In this document: one piece after another, positions 35,372-44,657 of the stretch
Position numbering within the stretch: position 1 is the first letter of the stretch
How the letters are laid out: every line of letters starts with the position of its first letter
Assembly: GCF_900115785.1 (NCBI RefSeq)
Contig: NZ_FOYS01000001.1
Coordinates: 310,001-374,000, forward strand
Source: Halogeometricum limi
GTDB taxonomy: Archaea > Halobacteriota > Halobacteria > Halobacteriales > Haloferacaceae
Length of the DNA stretch: 64,000 bases
Direction: 5' to 3'
Position numbers and translations under genes: made by a program
The notes under the pieces: generated by a model
Database searches by the model: none
The model's input: the letters and a program-made list of their open reading frames with translations, nothing else
What the model was told of the DNA's origin: nothing

Positions 35372-36235
35372 CTACTGTGTGACCGTTTCGAGGGCGGCGG
35401 CGACGTACGGCGCGACGCTGACGACGCTCACGTCGCGTTCGACGGTGTCGGTGCCGACGATACGCTCGATACCGGCGCGTTCGAGTTTCGTCCGCGCGTT
35501 TCGGACCAAGAGCGGGTGGACGCAGGCGGCGAACACGCGGCGCGCCCCGTCGTCGCCGAGGTGCGAAACGGCCTGACTCATCGTCGACCCGGTGGCGACG
35601 ATATCGTCGGTGATGACCACGTCGCGGTCCGACGCGTCGGTGTCGCTCGGTGTTATCTCCACGTCCGTCCCCGAGTGCCGGACTTTCTCGAAGTAGTCTG
35701 TTTCGCCGCGGCCGTAGGCGTCACAGACCGCCTCCGCGAGGTCGACCGCTCCGGCGTCGGGCGAGAGAAAGAGCGGGTCGTCCAGGTCGTCCGGCAGGGG
35801 GTCCGCGAGACACGCCGCGGCGTCGACGACGGTGACGTGCCCGTCGAAGAACGACGAGACGTCCGTCTCGTGGGGATTGACGAGGACGACGCGGTCCGCC
35901 GTCGTGGAGACGGCCTTCGCCATCGCCCGCGCGGAGACTGGGTGGCCGTCGTCGAACGCCTGGTCCTGCCGCGCGTAGCCCATGTACGGGAGGACGGTCA
36001 CGACTTCGGACGCGCCCGCCTCTCGGACGGCGTCTTGGAGTTGGAGCAGTTCGACCCAGGCGTCGTTCGAGTCGGTCGTCGCCACGACGACCGCCCGTTC
36101 GCCCTCGAAGTCGGGGACCGCAGCGAGTGTCTCGCCGTCGGGGAAGCGGTCGTACTCGACGGCCGCGAGCGGTTCGTCTGTCGCCTCCGCGACGGCGGCG
36201 GCGAGTGCCTGCGAGGATGCGCCGGCTACGATCAT
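35372..36235 (-). CDS. prs: Ribose-phosphate pyrophosphokinase
   Basis: A 287-residue PRPP synthase that makes 5-phosphoribosyl diphosphate from ribose-5-phosphate and ATP for nucleotide, His and Trp synthesis. The flexible-loop and PRPP-binding motif DVVITDDIVATGSTM is intact; PYMGYARQDQAF is the ATP-binding region and FPDGET the N-terminal mark. The length is typical of archaeal enzymes. It lies downstream of the beta-propeller gene on the same strand, 78 nt away. Confidence 0.96.
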   Translation of the reverse strand: MIVAGASSQALAAAVAEATDEPLAAVEYDRFPDGETLAAVPDFEGERAVVVATTDSNDAWVELLQLQDAVREAGASEVVTVLPYMGYARQDQAFDDGHPVSARAMAKAVSTTADRVVLVNPHETDVSSFFDGHVTVVDAAACLADPLPDDLDDPLFLSPDAGAVDLAEAVCDAYGRGETDYFEKVRHSGTDVEITPSDTDASDRDVVITDDIVATGSTMSQAVSHLGDDGARRVFAACVHPLLVRNARTKLERAGIERIVGTDTVERDVSVVSVAPYVAAALETVTQ

Positions 36236-36313
36236 GTCCGGAGAATCTCTGTCGCGCGTTAAACCCGTTTTCGTCTCTCCGCGAACGCATCTGCGGACTG
36301 ACCGGTTCGCCGC

Positions 36314-37141
36314 TCAGACGGCGACGGCCGCCGTCACGTTCTGGAGGCCGAGAATCTGGTGTCGCCACTCCGACTCCGAGACGCGGACGAGGAACGTTCC
36401 CGCGTCGGTGACGGCGTACGTGGCCTCGTCGCCGTAGGTGACCGCGGTAACGTCGTCCTCGACGGGAACGGGTTCGGACACCCACTCACCGTCGTCGGTG
36501 CGGGCGTACAGGTCGCCGCTGCCGATTGCGTGCGCCCGGCCGTCGTCGTGGGCGGTCACCACGTCGAACGCGCCGGCGAGCACGTCCATCCAGCCGTTTC
36601 CGAGTTTGTACAGGCCCGTCCCCGTCGCCGCGAGGGGTTCGCCACCGTCGACGTCGCGCGCGTCGTCCAGTCCGACCGCGGTGAGACCGTCGGCCTCGAC
36701 GCGGTAGACGCCGTCGGCGGCGGCGGCGAGTGGCCCGTCGACCGCCCGAATCGGCGACGTCCGGCCGAGCGTCGCCCACGACGCGGCACTCTCTTCGCCC
36801 CCCTCGAACCGCGCGACTCGGCCCCCGTCGTCGCCCGCGAGGAGCGTCGCGTCGTCGAATCCGACGGCGGTTGCGGGACCAAACCCCGTCGGTTCGAACG
36901 GCAGTTCGTCGGCGTCGTCCGTCGTCGTCAGGTCGGCTCGAAGCACGTCCTCGTCGGTGGCGACGGCGAGCGTCTCCGGCCCGGCGGCCACGTCGCGGGC
37001 GCGACACCGGTGTGCGATACCGAACCCGCCCACGAGGTCGTCCGAGACGGAGACGGCGACGACGCCGACGCTACTGGCGACGAACACCGTCTCGGTGCCG
37101 GTGTTGTCGGTGTAGACTCGCTTCTCGTCGATAGTGGGCAT
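36314..37141 (-). CDS. Beta-propeller-like conserved haloarchaeal protein
   Basis: A 275-residue protein made of repeated short beta blades, each like VYRVEADGLTAVGLDDA or LYKLGNGWMDVLAG or LYARTDDGEWVSE, the pattern of a WD/kelch-like propeller. It begins MPTIDEKRVYTDNTG and has no signal peptide. I recall this family in haloarchaea as a beta-propeller protein without an assigned role. ATG at 37139-37141. Confidence 0.75.
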   Translation of the reverse strand: MPTIDEKRVYTDNTGTETVFVASSVGVVAVSVSDDLVGGFGIAHRCRARDVAAGPETLAVATDEDVLRADLTTTDDADELPFEPTGFGPATAVGFDDATLLAGDDGGRVARFEGGEESAASWATLGRTSPIRAVDGPLAAAADGVYRVEADGLTAVGLDDARDVDGGEPLAATGTGLYKLGNGWMDVLAGAFDVVTAHDDGRAHAIGSGDLYARTDDGEWVSEPVPVEDDVTAVTYGDEATYAVTDAGTFLVRVSESEWRHQILGLQNVTAAVAV

Positions 37142-37209
37142 CTCGTTCGGACGTTTGCGGAGGTTCGGGGAAAACGTTGCGGAGGTGGGCGTTCGCGGCC
37201 GGTCGTCGC

Positions 37210-37488
37210 TCACGCCCGCCCGACGACGGACGCGACGAGCACCGCGACGATTACCAGATACAGGTGGAACGCCACGTCGAACGCGAGACCGGTCAGGCCG
37301 GGTGCGAGCGGGTTCTGGAGCAGGTCGAACCCGACCAAGAGCAGGTAGCCGGGAACCTGCGTCGGTTGGAAGCGGAGGGCGAACGCGAGAGCGACGAGTC
37401 CGACCAGCGCGAGGTACGCCACGCCGACGGCGGCGGGACTCGGGCGTCGCGGGCGGTGGAACGGGACGGGGACTGTCACGTGACCCAT
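37210..37488 (-). CDS. Small membrane protein of unknown function
   Basis: A 92-residue protein with three hydrophobic segments (AVGVAYLALVGLVALAFALRF; GYLLLVGFDLLQNPLA; AFHLYLVIVAVLVASVVG). Start ATG at 37486-37488 (MGHVTVPVPFHRPRRP). It lies between the SWIM and propeller genes, all on the minus strand and closely spaced, so an operon is likely. Confidence 0.7.
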   Translation of the reverse strand: MGHVTVPVPFHRPRRPSPAAVGVAYLALVGLVALAFALRFQPTQVPGYLLLVGFDLLQNPLAPGLTGLAFDVAFHLYLVIVAVLVASVVGRA

Positions 37489-37543
37489 ACGCGACGGTAC
37501 GCGGGTGCGACACAAATAATTACTCTCGTGACAGGTCCGGCGC

Positions 37544-38002
37544 TCAGAGGAAGTCGCGCACGTCGGAGTACCACATGTCGTGGCGGTCGAGTTCGCCGAT
37601 TCGCTCGGCGACGGCGGCGGCGAGGACGTGCCAACACCGCTGGTCGTCGTCCTCGGTGTCGAGGTTGTACGAACTGTCCTTGCAGGTACAGCCACCGTCC
37701 TCGACGACGTACTCCTCGGCGTAGCCGACGACGACGGTGAAGTCGCGGTAGCGCTTCACTCGCCCCTCCGAGACGGCTTCGATGGCGCGCATCCCGCGGT
37801 TGCCGTGGATGGTCGCCACGGCGTCGACGACGCCCGGCGTGAGTTCGCCCGCCTCGGCGAGGGCGCGTCGCCACGCCGTCTCGCGGTCGCTCTCCGTCTC
37901 GGTGGGGACGGCGAACGACTCCGCTTCGGGTTCGTCGGCGGCGGGCGTGGACGCCGCTTCGGCGGCGTCTTCGTCTCTCTCGTCGTCGCCCGCCTCTCGC
38001 AC
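37544..38002 (-). CDS. SWIM zinc-finger protein
   Basis: A protein of about 152 residues with an acidic, Ala-rich N-terminus and a C-terminal SWIM finger: CTCKDSSYN followed by QRCWHVLAA (CxC...CxH). It also shows [22 protein letters not shown] before the finger. SWIM domains bind zinc and mediate DNA or protein contacts. The start is uncertain: GTG at 38002 or TTG at 38029; no ATG fits. Divergent from trm1 with about 120 nt between. Confidence 0.8.
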   Translation of the reverse strand: MREAGDDERDEDAAEAASTPAADEPEAESFAVPTETESDRETAWRRALAEAGELTPGVVDAVATIHGNRGMRAIEAVSEGRVKRYRDFTVVVGYAEEYVVEDGGCTCKDSSYNLDTEDDDQRCWHVLAAAVAERIGELDRHDMWYSDVRDFL

Positions 38003-38125
38003 GTCCCGACGTTGGCCGGTCCCGGACAAAACGCCACCGATGCCCGCGCCGTCTCCCGTCACTCGCTCGTTTGCTCGTCCGACCGCATCGTATCGCTTTT
38101 CGCCGCGGGGGCCACTCCTCGGGGT

Positions 38126-39250
38126 ATGGACGTACGCGAGGGTGGCCTCGACATCGAGGTGCCGGGAGCGAGAGACGGCGCCTCCGAGGGCGCAGGCGAC
38201 GACGTGTTCTACAACCCCACACAGGAACTCAACCGCGACGTGACCGTCGCGACGCTTCGTGCGTACCGCGACCGAGACGACAGGGCGGAGTCGTATCTGG
38301 ACGCGATGGCGGCCAGCGGTATCCGGGGCGTTCGCGCCGCCGCCGAAGGGTTCGACGCGACTTGCGCCGACGTGGACGAGGAGGCGGTCGAACTCGCTCG
38401 CCGGAACTTCGCGCGCAACGACCTCTCTGGGGAGGCGGTCCACCGCGACGCCAACGCCCTCATGCACGACTCGGTGTTCGACGTGGTCGATTTGGACCCG
38501 TTCGGGACGCCCATCCCCTTCGTCGACGCCGCGTTCGCCAACACCCGCGACCTGGTCTGCGTCACCGCTACCGACACCGCGCCCCTCTGCGGTGCCCACC
38601 AGAAGTCCGGCATCCGCAAGTACGGCACCCTCCCGCAGAACACCGACTACCACCCCGAGATGGGCCTGCGCGTCCTCCTCTCGGCGCTCGTTCGGACGGC
38701 CGCCCGCTACGACAAAGCGGCCGTTCCCATCCTCTCGCACGTCACCCGACACTACGCGCGCACCTACCTCGAACTCGACGGGCGGGCGACGAAGGCGGAC
38801 GAACTCCTGGAGGAGTTGGGCTACGTCTACCACTGCGAGGACTGTCTGGAACGCGACCACGAGTTCAGCCTCGTCTCCCACCCGCCCGAGACGTGCGCCG
38901 CCTGCGGCAGTTCGCGAACGCTGGTCGCCGGACCCCTCTACCTCGGTCCCATCTGCGACCCCGCGTTCGCGCGGGCCGTCCGCGACGAGATAACCGAGGA
39001 GATGGGCGAGAAGAAGCGGGCCCGGTCGATGCTCGACACCGTCGCCGACGAACTCGACACGCCGACGCACTACGACCAACACCGGTTGTGCAAACTCTGG
39101 AACCGGTCGGCGACGGGGATGGACGACTTCCTCGAAGAACTGCGCGAGGCGGGCTACGAGGCGACCAGAGCGCACTACTCCGGGACGGCGTTCAAGACGG
39201 ACGCGACCATCGAGGAGGTTCGCGTCGCGACCACCGACGGCGACGACTGA
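38126..39250 (+). CDS. trm1: tRNA (guanine(26)-N(2))-dimethyltransferase Trm1
   Basis: A 374-residue class I SAM-dependent methyltransferase that makes m2,2G at position 26 of tRNA. Marks: [20 protein letters not shown] near the start, SAM motif [28 protein letters not shown], and the zinc pair CEDCLERD ... CAACGSS in the C-terminal domain. ATG at 38126 gives [14 protein letters not shown]. Confidence 0.95.
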   Translation: MDVREGGLDIEVPGARDGASEGAGDDVFYNPTQELNRDVTVATLRAYRDRDDRAESYLDAMAASGIRGVRAAAEGFDATCADVDEEAVELARRNFARNDLSGEAVHRDANALMHDSVFDVVDLDPFGTPIPFVDAAFANTRDLVCVTATDTAPLCGAHQKSGIRKYGTLPQNTDYHPEMGLRVLLSALVRTAARYDKAAVPILSHVTRHYARTYLELDGRATKADELLEELGYVYHCEDCLERDHEFSLVSHPPETCAACGSSRTLVAGPLYLGPICDPAFARAVRDEITEEMGEKKRARSMLDTVADELDTPTHYDQHRLCKLWNRSATGMDDFLEELREAGYEATRAHYSGTAFKTDATIEEVRVATTDGDD

Positions 39251-39492
39251 CCCGCGTCGCCTCGTTCGACACGCCCTCGTCGCGACCCGTCTCGTCTACG
39301 ATTCGTCCAGAGAACCCTGACAGACCGGCTGAGACACACGAACGCGAGTTCTTTTGATTGCTCGTCACCAAGTAGCGTGGTGTGTAGTGACAGGCTTTCG
39401 TGGCGACTCGCACTCGGGCCGCCACGCGACCCGGCGGCACCGGCGCCGCGCGAGTTCGAGCCCTCACACGCGTACTCCGCCGTTCACCAACC

Positions 39493-40266
39493 ATGATCGA
39501 ACACCGAAACAACCGACGAGACCCGGACGACGACACGCTCCACAGCGACGAGTTGTTCGACCTCCTCTCCAGTACGGCGCGGCGAATCATCCTGTTTCAC
39601 CTCCGCCAACACGGCGCCGCGACGGTGGACGAACTCGTAGACGTCCTCGCCGAAGTCGGTGAGTACGACCGACAACTCGCGTCCGTGGAGTTGTTTCACG
39701 TCCACCTGCCGGAACTCCAGCGGTTGGGCCTCCTGACGTACGACGTGGACGAGCAGATCGTCGAATCGACCGCCTACCTCCGAGAGATACGCGAGTGGCT
39801 CGACCTGGCGGTCAGACGCGACATCCGCTTCGAGATAGACGACGCGGAGGCGCGCGAGGACCCCGAGACGGACGCGGGCTACACGGAGTTCCTGCAGGTC
39901 CTCCTCGTCGACGACGAACCGGGCCTGCCCGAGACCATCGCCGCCTACGTCGAAGAACAGCACGACGACATCGTGGTGACGACGGCGGCCAGCGCCCTCG
40001 AAGCGGTGACGCGACTCGAAGAGGAGAAGTTCGACTGCATCGTCAGCGACTACCAGATGCCCGCCATCAGCGGACTGGACTTCCTGAAGGCGGTCCGCGA
40101 ACAGGACGACGAGATTCCGTTCATCGTGTTCACCGCGAAGGGAAGCGAGACGACGGCGAGCGAGGCTATCTCCAGCGACGTGACCGACTACGTGCAGAAG
40201 AAACCCGGCGTCGGCCAGTACGACGTCCTCATCGACCGCATTCGAAAGGCGGTCGCCGACGACTGA
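39493..40266 (+). CDS. Response regulator with N-terminal winged helix and C-terminal receiver
   Basis: A 257-residue protein. Residues 15-95 form a haloarchaeal winged-helix domain (ELFDLLSSTARRIILFHLRQH; HVHLPELQRLGLLTYD). A receiver domain follows at 134-257 with Asp140/Asp141, phosphoacceptor Asp186 in CIVSDYQMP and Lys216 in FTAKGSE. The order wHTH then receiver is the reverse of most bacterial regulators. The histidine kinase that starts 63 nt downstream is the likely partner. The 242-nt region before it holds no other gene. ATG at 39493; an upstream in-frame GTG adds 31 Arg-rich residues. Confidence 0.85.
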   Translation: MIEHRNNRRDPDDDTLHSDELFDLLSSTARRIILFHLRQHGAATVDELVDVLAEVGEYDRQLASVELFHVHLPELQRLGLLTYDVDEQIVESTAYLREIREWLDLAVRRDIRFEIDDAEAREDPETDAGYTEFLQVLLVDDEPGLPETIAAYVEEQHDDIVVTTAASALEAVTRLEEEKFDCIVSDYQMPAISGLDFLKAVREQDDEIPFIVFTAKGSETTASEAISSDVTDYVQKKPGVGQYDVLIDRIRKAVADD

Positions 40267-40329
40267 GGCTCCCGTGACTCCGTCGTCCGTCGCCGTCGCA
40301 CGCGAGCGACTCTCGGCGGTGGCCCGAAG

Positions 40330-42186
40330 ATGAACTCCGACGCCTCGACCCCCGACGACGGCGAGACAGCCTCTGTCTCCCCCGAGCGACGCGACCGACG
40401 GCGGGACGACCGGCCCACCGGTCACGACGACGTCGACCGCCCCCCAATCGACGTTCTCGACGACTCCGTGGTCGGTACGTTCGTCCTCGACGCGTCGTTT
40501 CGCGTCGTCTGGGCCAACCGGACCGTCGCGACGTTCTTCGGTATCGACCGCGAGGCGCTTCTCGGCGCGGACAAGCGCGAACTGATCGAACACGAGATAA
40601 AACACATCTTCGAGGACGCCGACGGGTTCGCAGAACGGGTGCTCGCCTCGTACGACGACAACGCGCACGTCGACGTGTTCGAGTGCCACGTCGTCGCGTC
40701 CGACGACAGGGCGGACCGGTGGCTCGAACACCGAAGTCTGCCGATAGCGTCGGGTCCGTACGCGGGGGGACGACTCGAACACTACACCGACGTGACGGCG
40801 CAGAAACAGCGCGAACGCCGATTCGAGGCCATCTTCAACAGTACGTACCAGTTCATCGGTCTCATGGAACCCGACGGAACGCTCGTCGAGGTGAACGAGG
40901 CCGCCTTGGCGTTCAGCGGACTCGACCGCGAGGCCGTGGTTGGAAAGCCGCTCTGGGAGGCCCCGTCGTGGCAGGTGGACGACGAGACGCCGCGGGAGTT
41001 GCAGGCGGCGGTCGAACGCGCCGCGGCCGGGGAGTTCGTCCGCTACGACGTCGACGTGCGCGGAACCGACGGCACCGCGACCATCGACTTCTCGATTCGC
41101 CCCGTCACGGACGACGCCGGCGACGTGGTCTTGCTCGTCCCCGAGGGTCGCGACATCTCCGAACTGAAGCGTCGAGAGCAGGAACTCAGACAGAGCCGGG
41201 AGTTTCTCCGGCAGATACAGGCCGTCGCGGACATCGGCGGCTGGGAGATAGACCTGCGAACCGACTCGCTGAAGTGGACCGACGAGGTGTACCGCATCCA
41301 CGACCTTCCGCCGGACTACGAACCCACCGTCGAAGACGCGCTGAGCTTCTACCACCCCGACGACAGGCCGGAGATAGCCGAAGCGGTCGAACTCCTCGTC
41401 GACGGCGGCTATCCGTTCGACCTGCAACTCCGACTCGTGACGGCCACCGGCGAGACGCGGTGGGTCCGCGCGCTCGGCAGTCCGTGGTACGAGGGCGACG
41501 AACTCGTCGGCGCGCGCGGGACGTTCCAAGACATCACCGAGTGGCGCGAACAGCGACGGACGCTCGAACGGCAGAACCGCCGCTTCGAGGAGTTCGCCTC
41601 GGTCGTCAGCCACGACCTCAGAAACCCGTTGATGGTCGCGCACGGGTCGCTCGAACTGGCCCGCACCACCGGCGACGACGCGCACTTCGACCGGGCCGAA
41701 TCCGCACTCGACCGGATGGGGTCGCTCATCAACGACCTGCTGGCACTCGCCCGCGAGGGGCGACGCGTCGAAGGAACGACCACGCTCGAACTCGCGACGG
41801 TGGTCGAGGACGTCTGCGAGACGCTCCCGCTCGACGGCGCGACGGTCGACGTCTCACTCGGCGAGTACAGCCTCGACGCCGACGAACGCCGGTTGCGACA
41901 ACTGCTGGAGAACCTCCTCTCGAACGCGATTCGACACGGGGGCGACGACGTGACCGTCCGCGTCGGCGTCCTCGACGACGAGACGGGGTTTTTCGTCGCG
42001 GACGACGGGCCGGGGATTCCCCCGGAGGTCAGAACGTCGGTGTTCGACCGCGGCTACACCACCTCCCCGGACGGACTGGGTTTCGGACTGGCCATCGTCG
42101 AGAGCATCGTCGCCGCGCACGGGTGGAACGTCGACCTGACGGAGAGCGAGACGGGCGGCGCTCGGTTCGAGATACTCGTCTCGTGA
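40330..42186 (+). CDS. Multi-PAS sensor histidine kinase
   Basis: A 618-residue soluble kinase: a disordered 35-residue start, PAS 1 (about 40-155), PAS 2 (165-280), PAS 3 of the PAS_3 type (290-405; WEIDLRTDSLKWTDEVYRIH), HisKA with His428 in VSHDLRN, and HATPase_c with N box LLENLLSNAIRHG (525-537), DDGPGIP and GFGLAI. It has no membrane segment. Adjacent to the wHTH-receiver gene, so the two form a two-component pair. Confidence 0.92.
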   Translation: MNSDASTPDDGETASVSPERRDRRRDDRPTGHDDVDRPPIDVLDDSVVGTFVLDASFRVVWANRTVATFFGIDREALLGADKRELIEHEIKHIFEDADGFAERVLASYDDNAHVDVFECHVVASDDRADRWLEHRSLPIASGPYAGGRLEHYTDVTAQKQRERRFEAIFNSTYQFIGLMEPDGTLVEVNEAALAFSGLDREAVVGKPLWEAPSWQVDDETPRELQAAVERAAAGEFVRYDVDVRGTDGTATIDFSIRPVTDDAGDVVLLVPEGRDISELKRREQELRQSREFLRQIQAVADIGGWEIDLRTDSLKWTDEVYRIHDLPPDYEPTVEDALSFYHPDDRPEIAEAVELLVDGGYPFDLQLRLVTATGETRWVRALGSPWYEGDELVGARGTFQDITEWREQRRTLERQNRRFEEFASVVSHDLRNPLMVAHGSLELARTTGDDAHFDRAESALDRMGSLINDLLALAREGRRVEGTTTLELATVVEDVCETLPLDGATVDVSLGEYSLDADERRLRQLLENLLSNAIRHGGDDVTVRVGVLDDETGFFVADDGPGIPPEVRTSVFDRGYTTSPDGLGFGLAIVESIVAAHGWNVDLTESETGGARFEILVS

Positions 42187-42297
42187 GCGTGGTGGGCGAG
42201 GAGCGATTGGGGACGGACCGCCGCCGCCACGAACGTCGCTCGCCCGCATCGTGTCGCTACCACGTAACTTCTTGTGTGCCTCGGTCGAAGGTGGTTC

Positions 42298-43581
42298 GTG
42301 AGCGTTCGGATTCGAAATCAAGTTCCCGTGATTCGGTCGGTCGTGAGTACGATTCAAGAGCGCGAGGTGACGTTCTTGGCGGCGAGCATCTCGTACTACA
42401 CGCTCGTCTCGCTCGTCCCGCTCCTCACCCTCGGCCTCCTCGTCGCGTCGTTCGTGGGCGGGGACGCCCTCAGACAGCAGGTGCTCGGCCTGGCGGAGCA
42501 GTACCTCCTCCCGTCCGGGTCGGAGGTCATCCGCGGTGCGTTGGAGAACCCCTCCGGACAGGGCGCGCTCTCCGTCGTCAGCCTCGGCGTCACGCTCTGG
42601 GGGGCGCTCAAACTGTTCCGCGGGCTCGACATCGCCTTCTCCCGCGTCTACGGCTCCGAAGCGGGCGGCATCGTCGACCAACTCAAAGACGGCGTCATCG
42701 CGCTCGGTTCGCTCGGTGCCGGGACGCTCGGCGTCGCCATCGCCACCGCCGTCATCGCCGTCCTCGACATCCCGTTCGTCGACCTGCTCAGCCCGCTTCT
42801 GCTCCTCGGCCTCCTCGTCGCGGCGTTCTTCCCGTTCTACTACGTCTTTCCCGACGCCGGACTCTCTCCGCGGGAGGCGCTTCCGGGGACGGTGTTCGCG
42901 GCCGTCGGATGGGCGGTTCTCGGCGTCGTCTTCGGTATCTACGCGTCGAGTACGGGCGGGTCCGTCGCGGGCGCACTCGGCGCCATCCTGCTTCTCGTGA
43001 CCTGGTTCTACTTCTCGGGCATCCTCATCCTCACGGGTGCGGTGGTCAACGCCGTCCTCGCGGGGAAAGTGGGCGGACCGAGCGACGAGGACGTGGCGGA
43101 CCGGCAGGTACAACACGGACCCGCCCGACTGACCGACCGGACGATGAGCGTGGACGACGCAACCGCTGGTGGCGACTCCCGGGAGACGGAGGTAGAGCCT
43201 CGTGGCGCACCTGACATCGAACAGCTCGAAGGCCGCGTCGAAGAGCTTCGCGCGGACCTCGAAGCGTTCGAGTCGGACGTCGAGCAACGGACCGTCGACC
43301 GGCCCGACGTGGAGTCGGAACTGAAGCGCTACGTGCGCCGCCGGATGCGACAGGGCAAGGCCCGCGGGTGGGGGCCGTACCTCGTTCTCCTCTACGGCAC
43401 CGCCGTCACCATCGCGGCGTTCTTCCTCATCCAGGACGACCTGCTCGCCGTCGTCGCCATGCTCGTCACGTACCTCTCGACGCTCGGCCTGTACGTCCTG
43501 TTCGTCGTGTTCGGCGCCGGACTCGGCGCCCTCGGCGTCCCCGGCCGTCTCGTCGACTGGATTCGCGACCGACGCGCCTGA
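42298..43581 (+). CDS. YihY/BrkB-family membrane protein
   Basis: A 427-residue protein with about six helices in the YihY domain (TFLAASISYYTLVSLVPLLTLGLLV; LFRGLDIAFSRVYGSEAGG; LLVTWFYFSGILILTGAVVNAVLAG). A cytoplasmic region with a coiled coil (LEGRVEELRADLEAFESDVEQ) and two more C-terminal helices are added, a haloarchaeal extension. The family was once called ribonuclease BN but is now regarded as a membrane protein of unknown transport role. GTG at 42298 gives MSVRIRNQVPVIRSVV. Confidence 0.88.
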   Translation: MSVRIRNQVPVIRSVVSTIQEREVTFLAASISYYTLVSLVPLLTLGLLVASFVGGDALRQQVLGLAEQYLLPSGSEVIRGALENPSGQGALSVVSLGVTLWGALKLFRGLDIAFSRVYGSEAGGIVDQLKDGVIALGSLGAGTLGVAIATAVIAVLDIPFVDLLSPLLLLGLLVAAFFPFYYVFPDAGLSPREALPGTVFAAVGWAVLGVVFGIYASSTGGSVAGALGAILLLVTWFYFSGILILTGAVVNAVLAGKVGGPSDEDVADRQVQHGPARLTDRTMSVDDATAGGDSRETEVEPRGAPDIEQLEGRVEELRADLEAFESDVEQRTVDRPDVESELKRYVRRRMRQGKARGWGPYLVLLYGTAVTIAAFFLIQDDLLAVVAMLVTYLSTLGLYVLFVVFGAGLGALGVPGRLVDWIRDRRA

Positions 43582-43707
43582 ACGCGAACGCCCGCCGGTT
43601 CGTCCTGCGCTCGACTCGACCCGCACTCGCTTCACCCCACACTCGCCGCGCCCCGTTCGCGGCGACTCCCGCAGTTATTTGTCGTCTCACTCGTCACTCC
43701 CGCAGTG

Positions 43708-44625
43708 ATGTCGCTCTCTCACCCGGCGGCGGTCGCCCCGTCTCCGCTCGTCGCGCCCGGCGGCGTCCCCGTCGCCTCCCGTGGCGTCGGCGAACTCCTC
43801 GTCGCCGAGTCGCTCCCCGACGCCGCCGTCTCGCTGTTCTCGCTTCTGACCCATCTCGGCGACCCGTGGCTCTGCCTGTTCGCTATCTCGTTCGCCTACG
43901 TCGTCGGTGACCGGGTCGGAATCGCTCGCCCCTCGGCGGCGTTCGTCCTCGCACTCGGCCTCGGAGCGGTCGGTCTCACCGTCGGTCTCAAAGAACTGTT
44001 CGCGCTCCCGCGCCCGCCGATGGCGGCCGAGTCGGGGTACGGGTTCCCCAGCGGTCACGCCCTCGGGACGACGGTGTTCTGGGGCGGGGCCGCCCTCCTC
44101 CTCGACGTCGGGCGCCGTCGCGTCCGTCTCGGCGTCGCTGCCGCCGTCGTCGTCCTCGTTGCTCTCTCCCGCGTCGTCATCCGCGTGCACTACCTCGTCG
44201 ACGTCGTCGCCGGCGTCGCCGTGGGCGTGCTCTTTCTCGCCGCCGTGTTCGCCGTCGGTCCGGGCCTCCGACGCCCGTCGACGCCCTCCGACACCGCCGT
44301 CGTCGCCTGCTTTCTCCTCGGCGGCGTCCTCACCTCCGCCGCGGGGGTTCTCGACCCGATAGAGCGCGAAGTGCTCCTCGGCGTCGGCACCGCCGTCGCC
44401 GGCGCGGTGACGTGGTCGACCCTCGCCGACGCCGTTCACGGTGCTCGAACCGGCGTTTCGCGGCGACGACTCGCGCTGGGCGTGGTCGCGTTCCCCGCGC
44501 CACTCGCGTTGATGCTCGTCGTCGCGAAACTGTCGCCGGCGTCGCTCGTCGTCGTCGCGGCCGGTGCCGTCGGCGGCGCGACGCTCCTCGGACTTCCGGC
44601 CGCGGTGTCGTCACTCGCCGACTGA
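43708..44625 (+). CDS. PAP2-family membrane phosphatase
   Basis: A 305-residue protein with about eight helices. The three PAP2 motifs are present: KELFALPRPP, YGFPSGHALGT and SRVVIRVHYLVDVVAG, including the catalytic His residues. It probably dephosphorylates a lipid phosphate or diphosphate (isoprenoid diphosphate or phosphatidate-type) at the outer face of the membrane. The ATG at 43708 follows a GTG at 43705; either could serve. Confidence 0.92.
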   Translation: MSLSHPAAVAPSPLVAPGGVPVASRGVGELLVAESLPDAAVSLFSLLTHLGDPWLCLFAISFAYVVGDRVGIARPSAAFVLALGLGAVGLTVGLKELFALPRPPMAAESGYGFPSGHALGTTVFWGGAALLLDVGRRRVRLGVAAAVVVLVALSRVVIRVHYLVDVVAGVAVGVLFLAAVFAVGPGLRRPSTPSDTAVVACFLLGGVLTSAAGVLDPIEREVLLGVGTAVAGAVTWSTLADAVHGARTGVSRRRLALGVVAFPAPLALMLVVAKLSPASLVVVAAGAVGGATLLGLPAAVSSLAD

Positions 44626-44640
44626 AAGAAGAGAAAAACA
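44624..44640 (-). terminator. T-rich terminator after glnA
   Basis: Minus-strand bases TGTTTTTCTCTTCTTTC follow the glnA stop by 17 nt. It overlaps the end of the convergent PAP2 gene. Confidence 0.5.
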
Positions 44641-44657
44641 GGCCGCGGTGGGTCGCC

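Noticed and set aside
39455-39470. A T-loop-like GTTCGAGCC
   Set aside because: No pairing arms around it; chance match upstream of the response-regulator gene.
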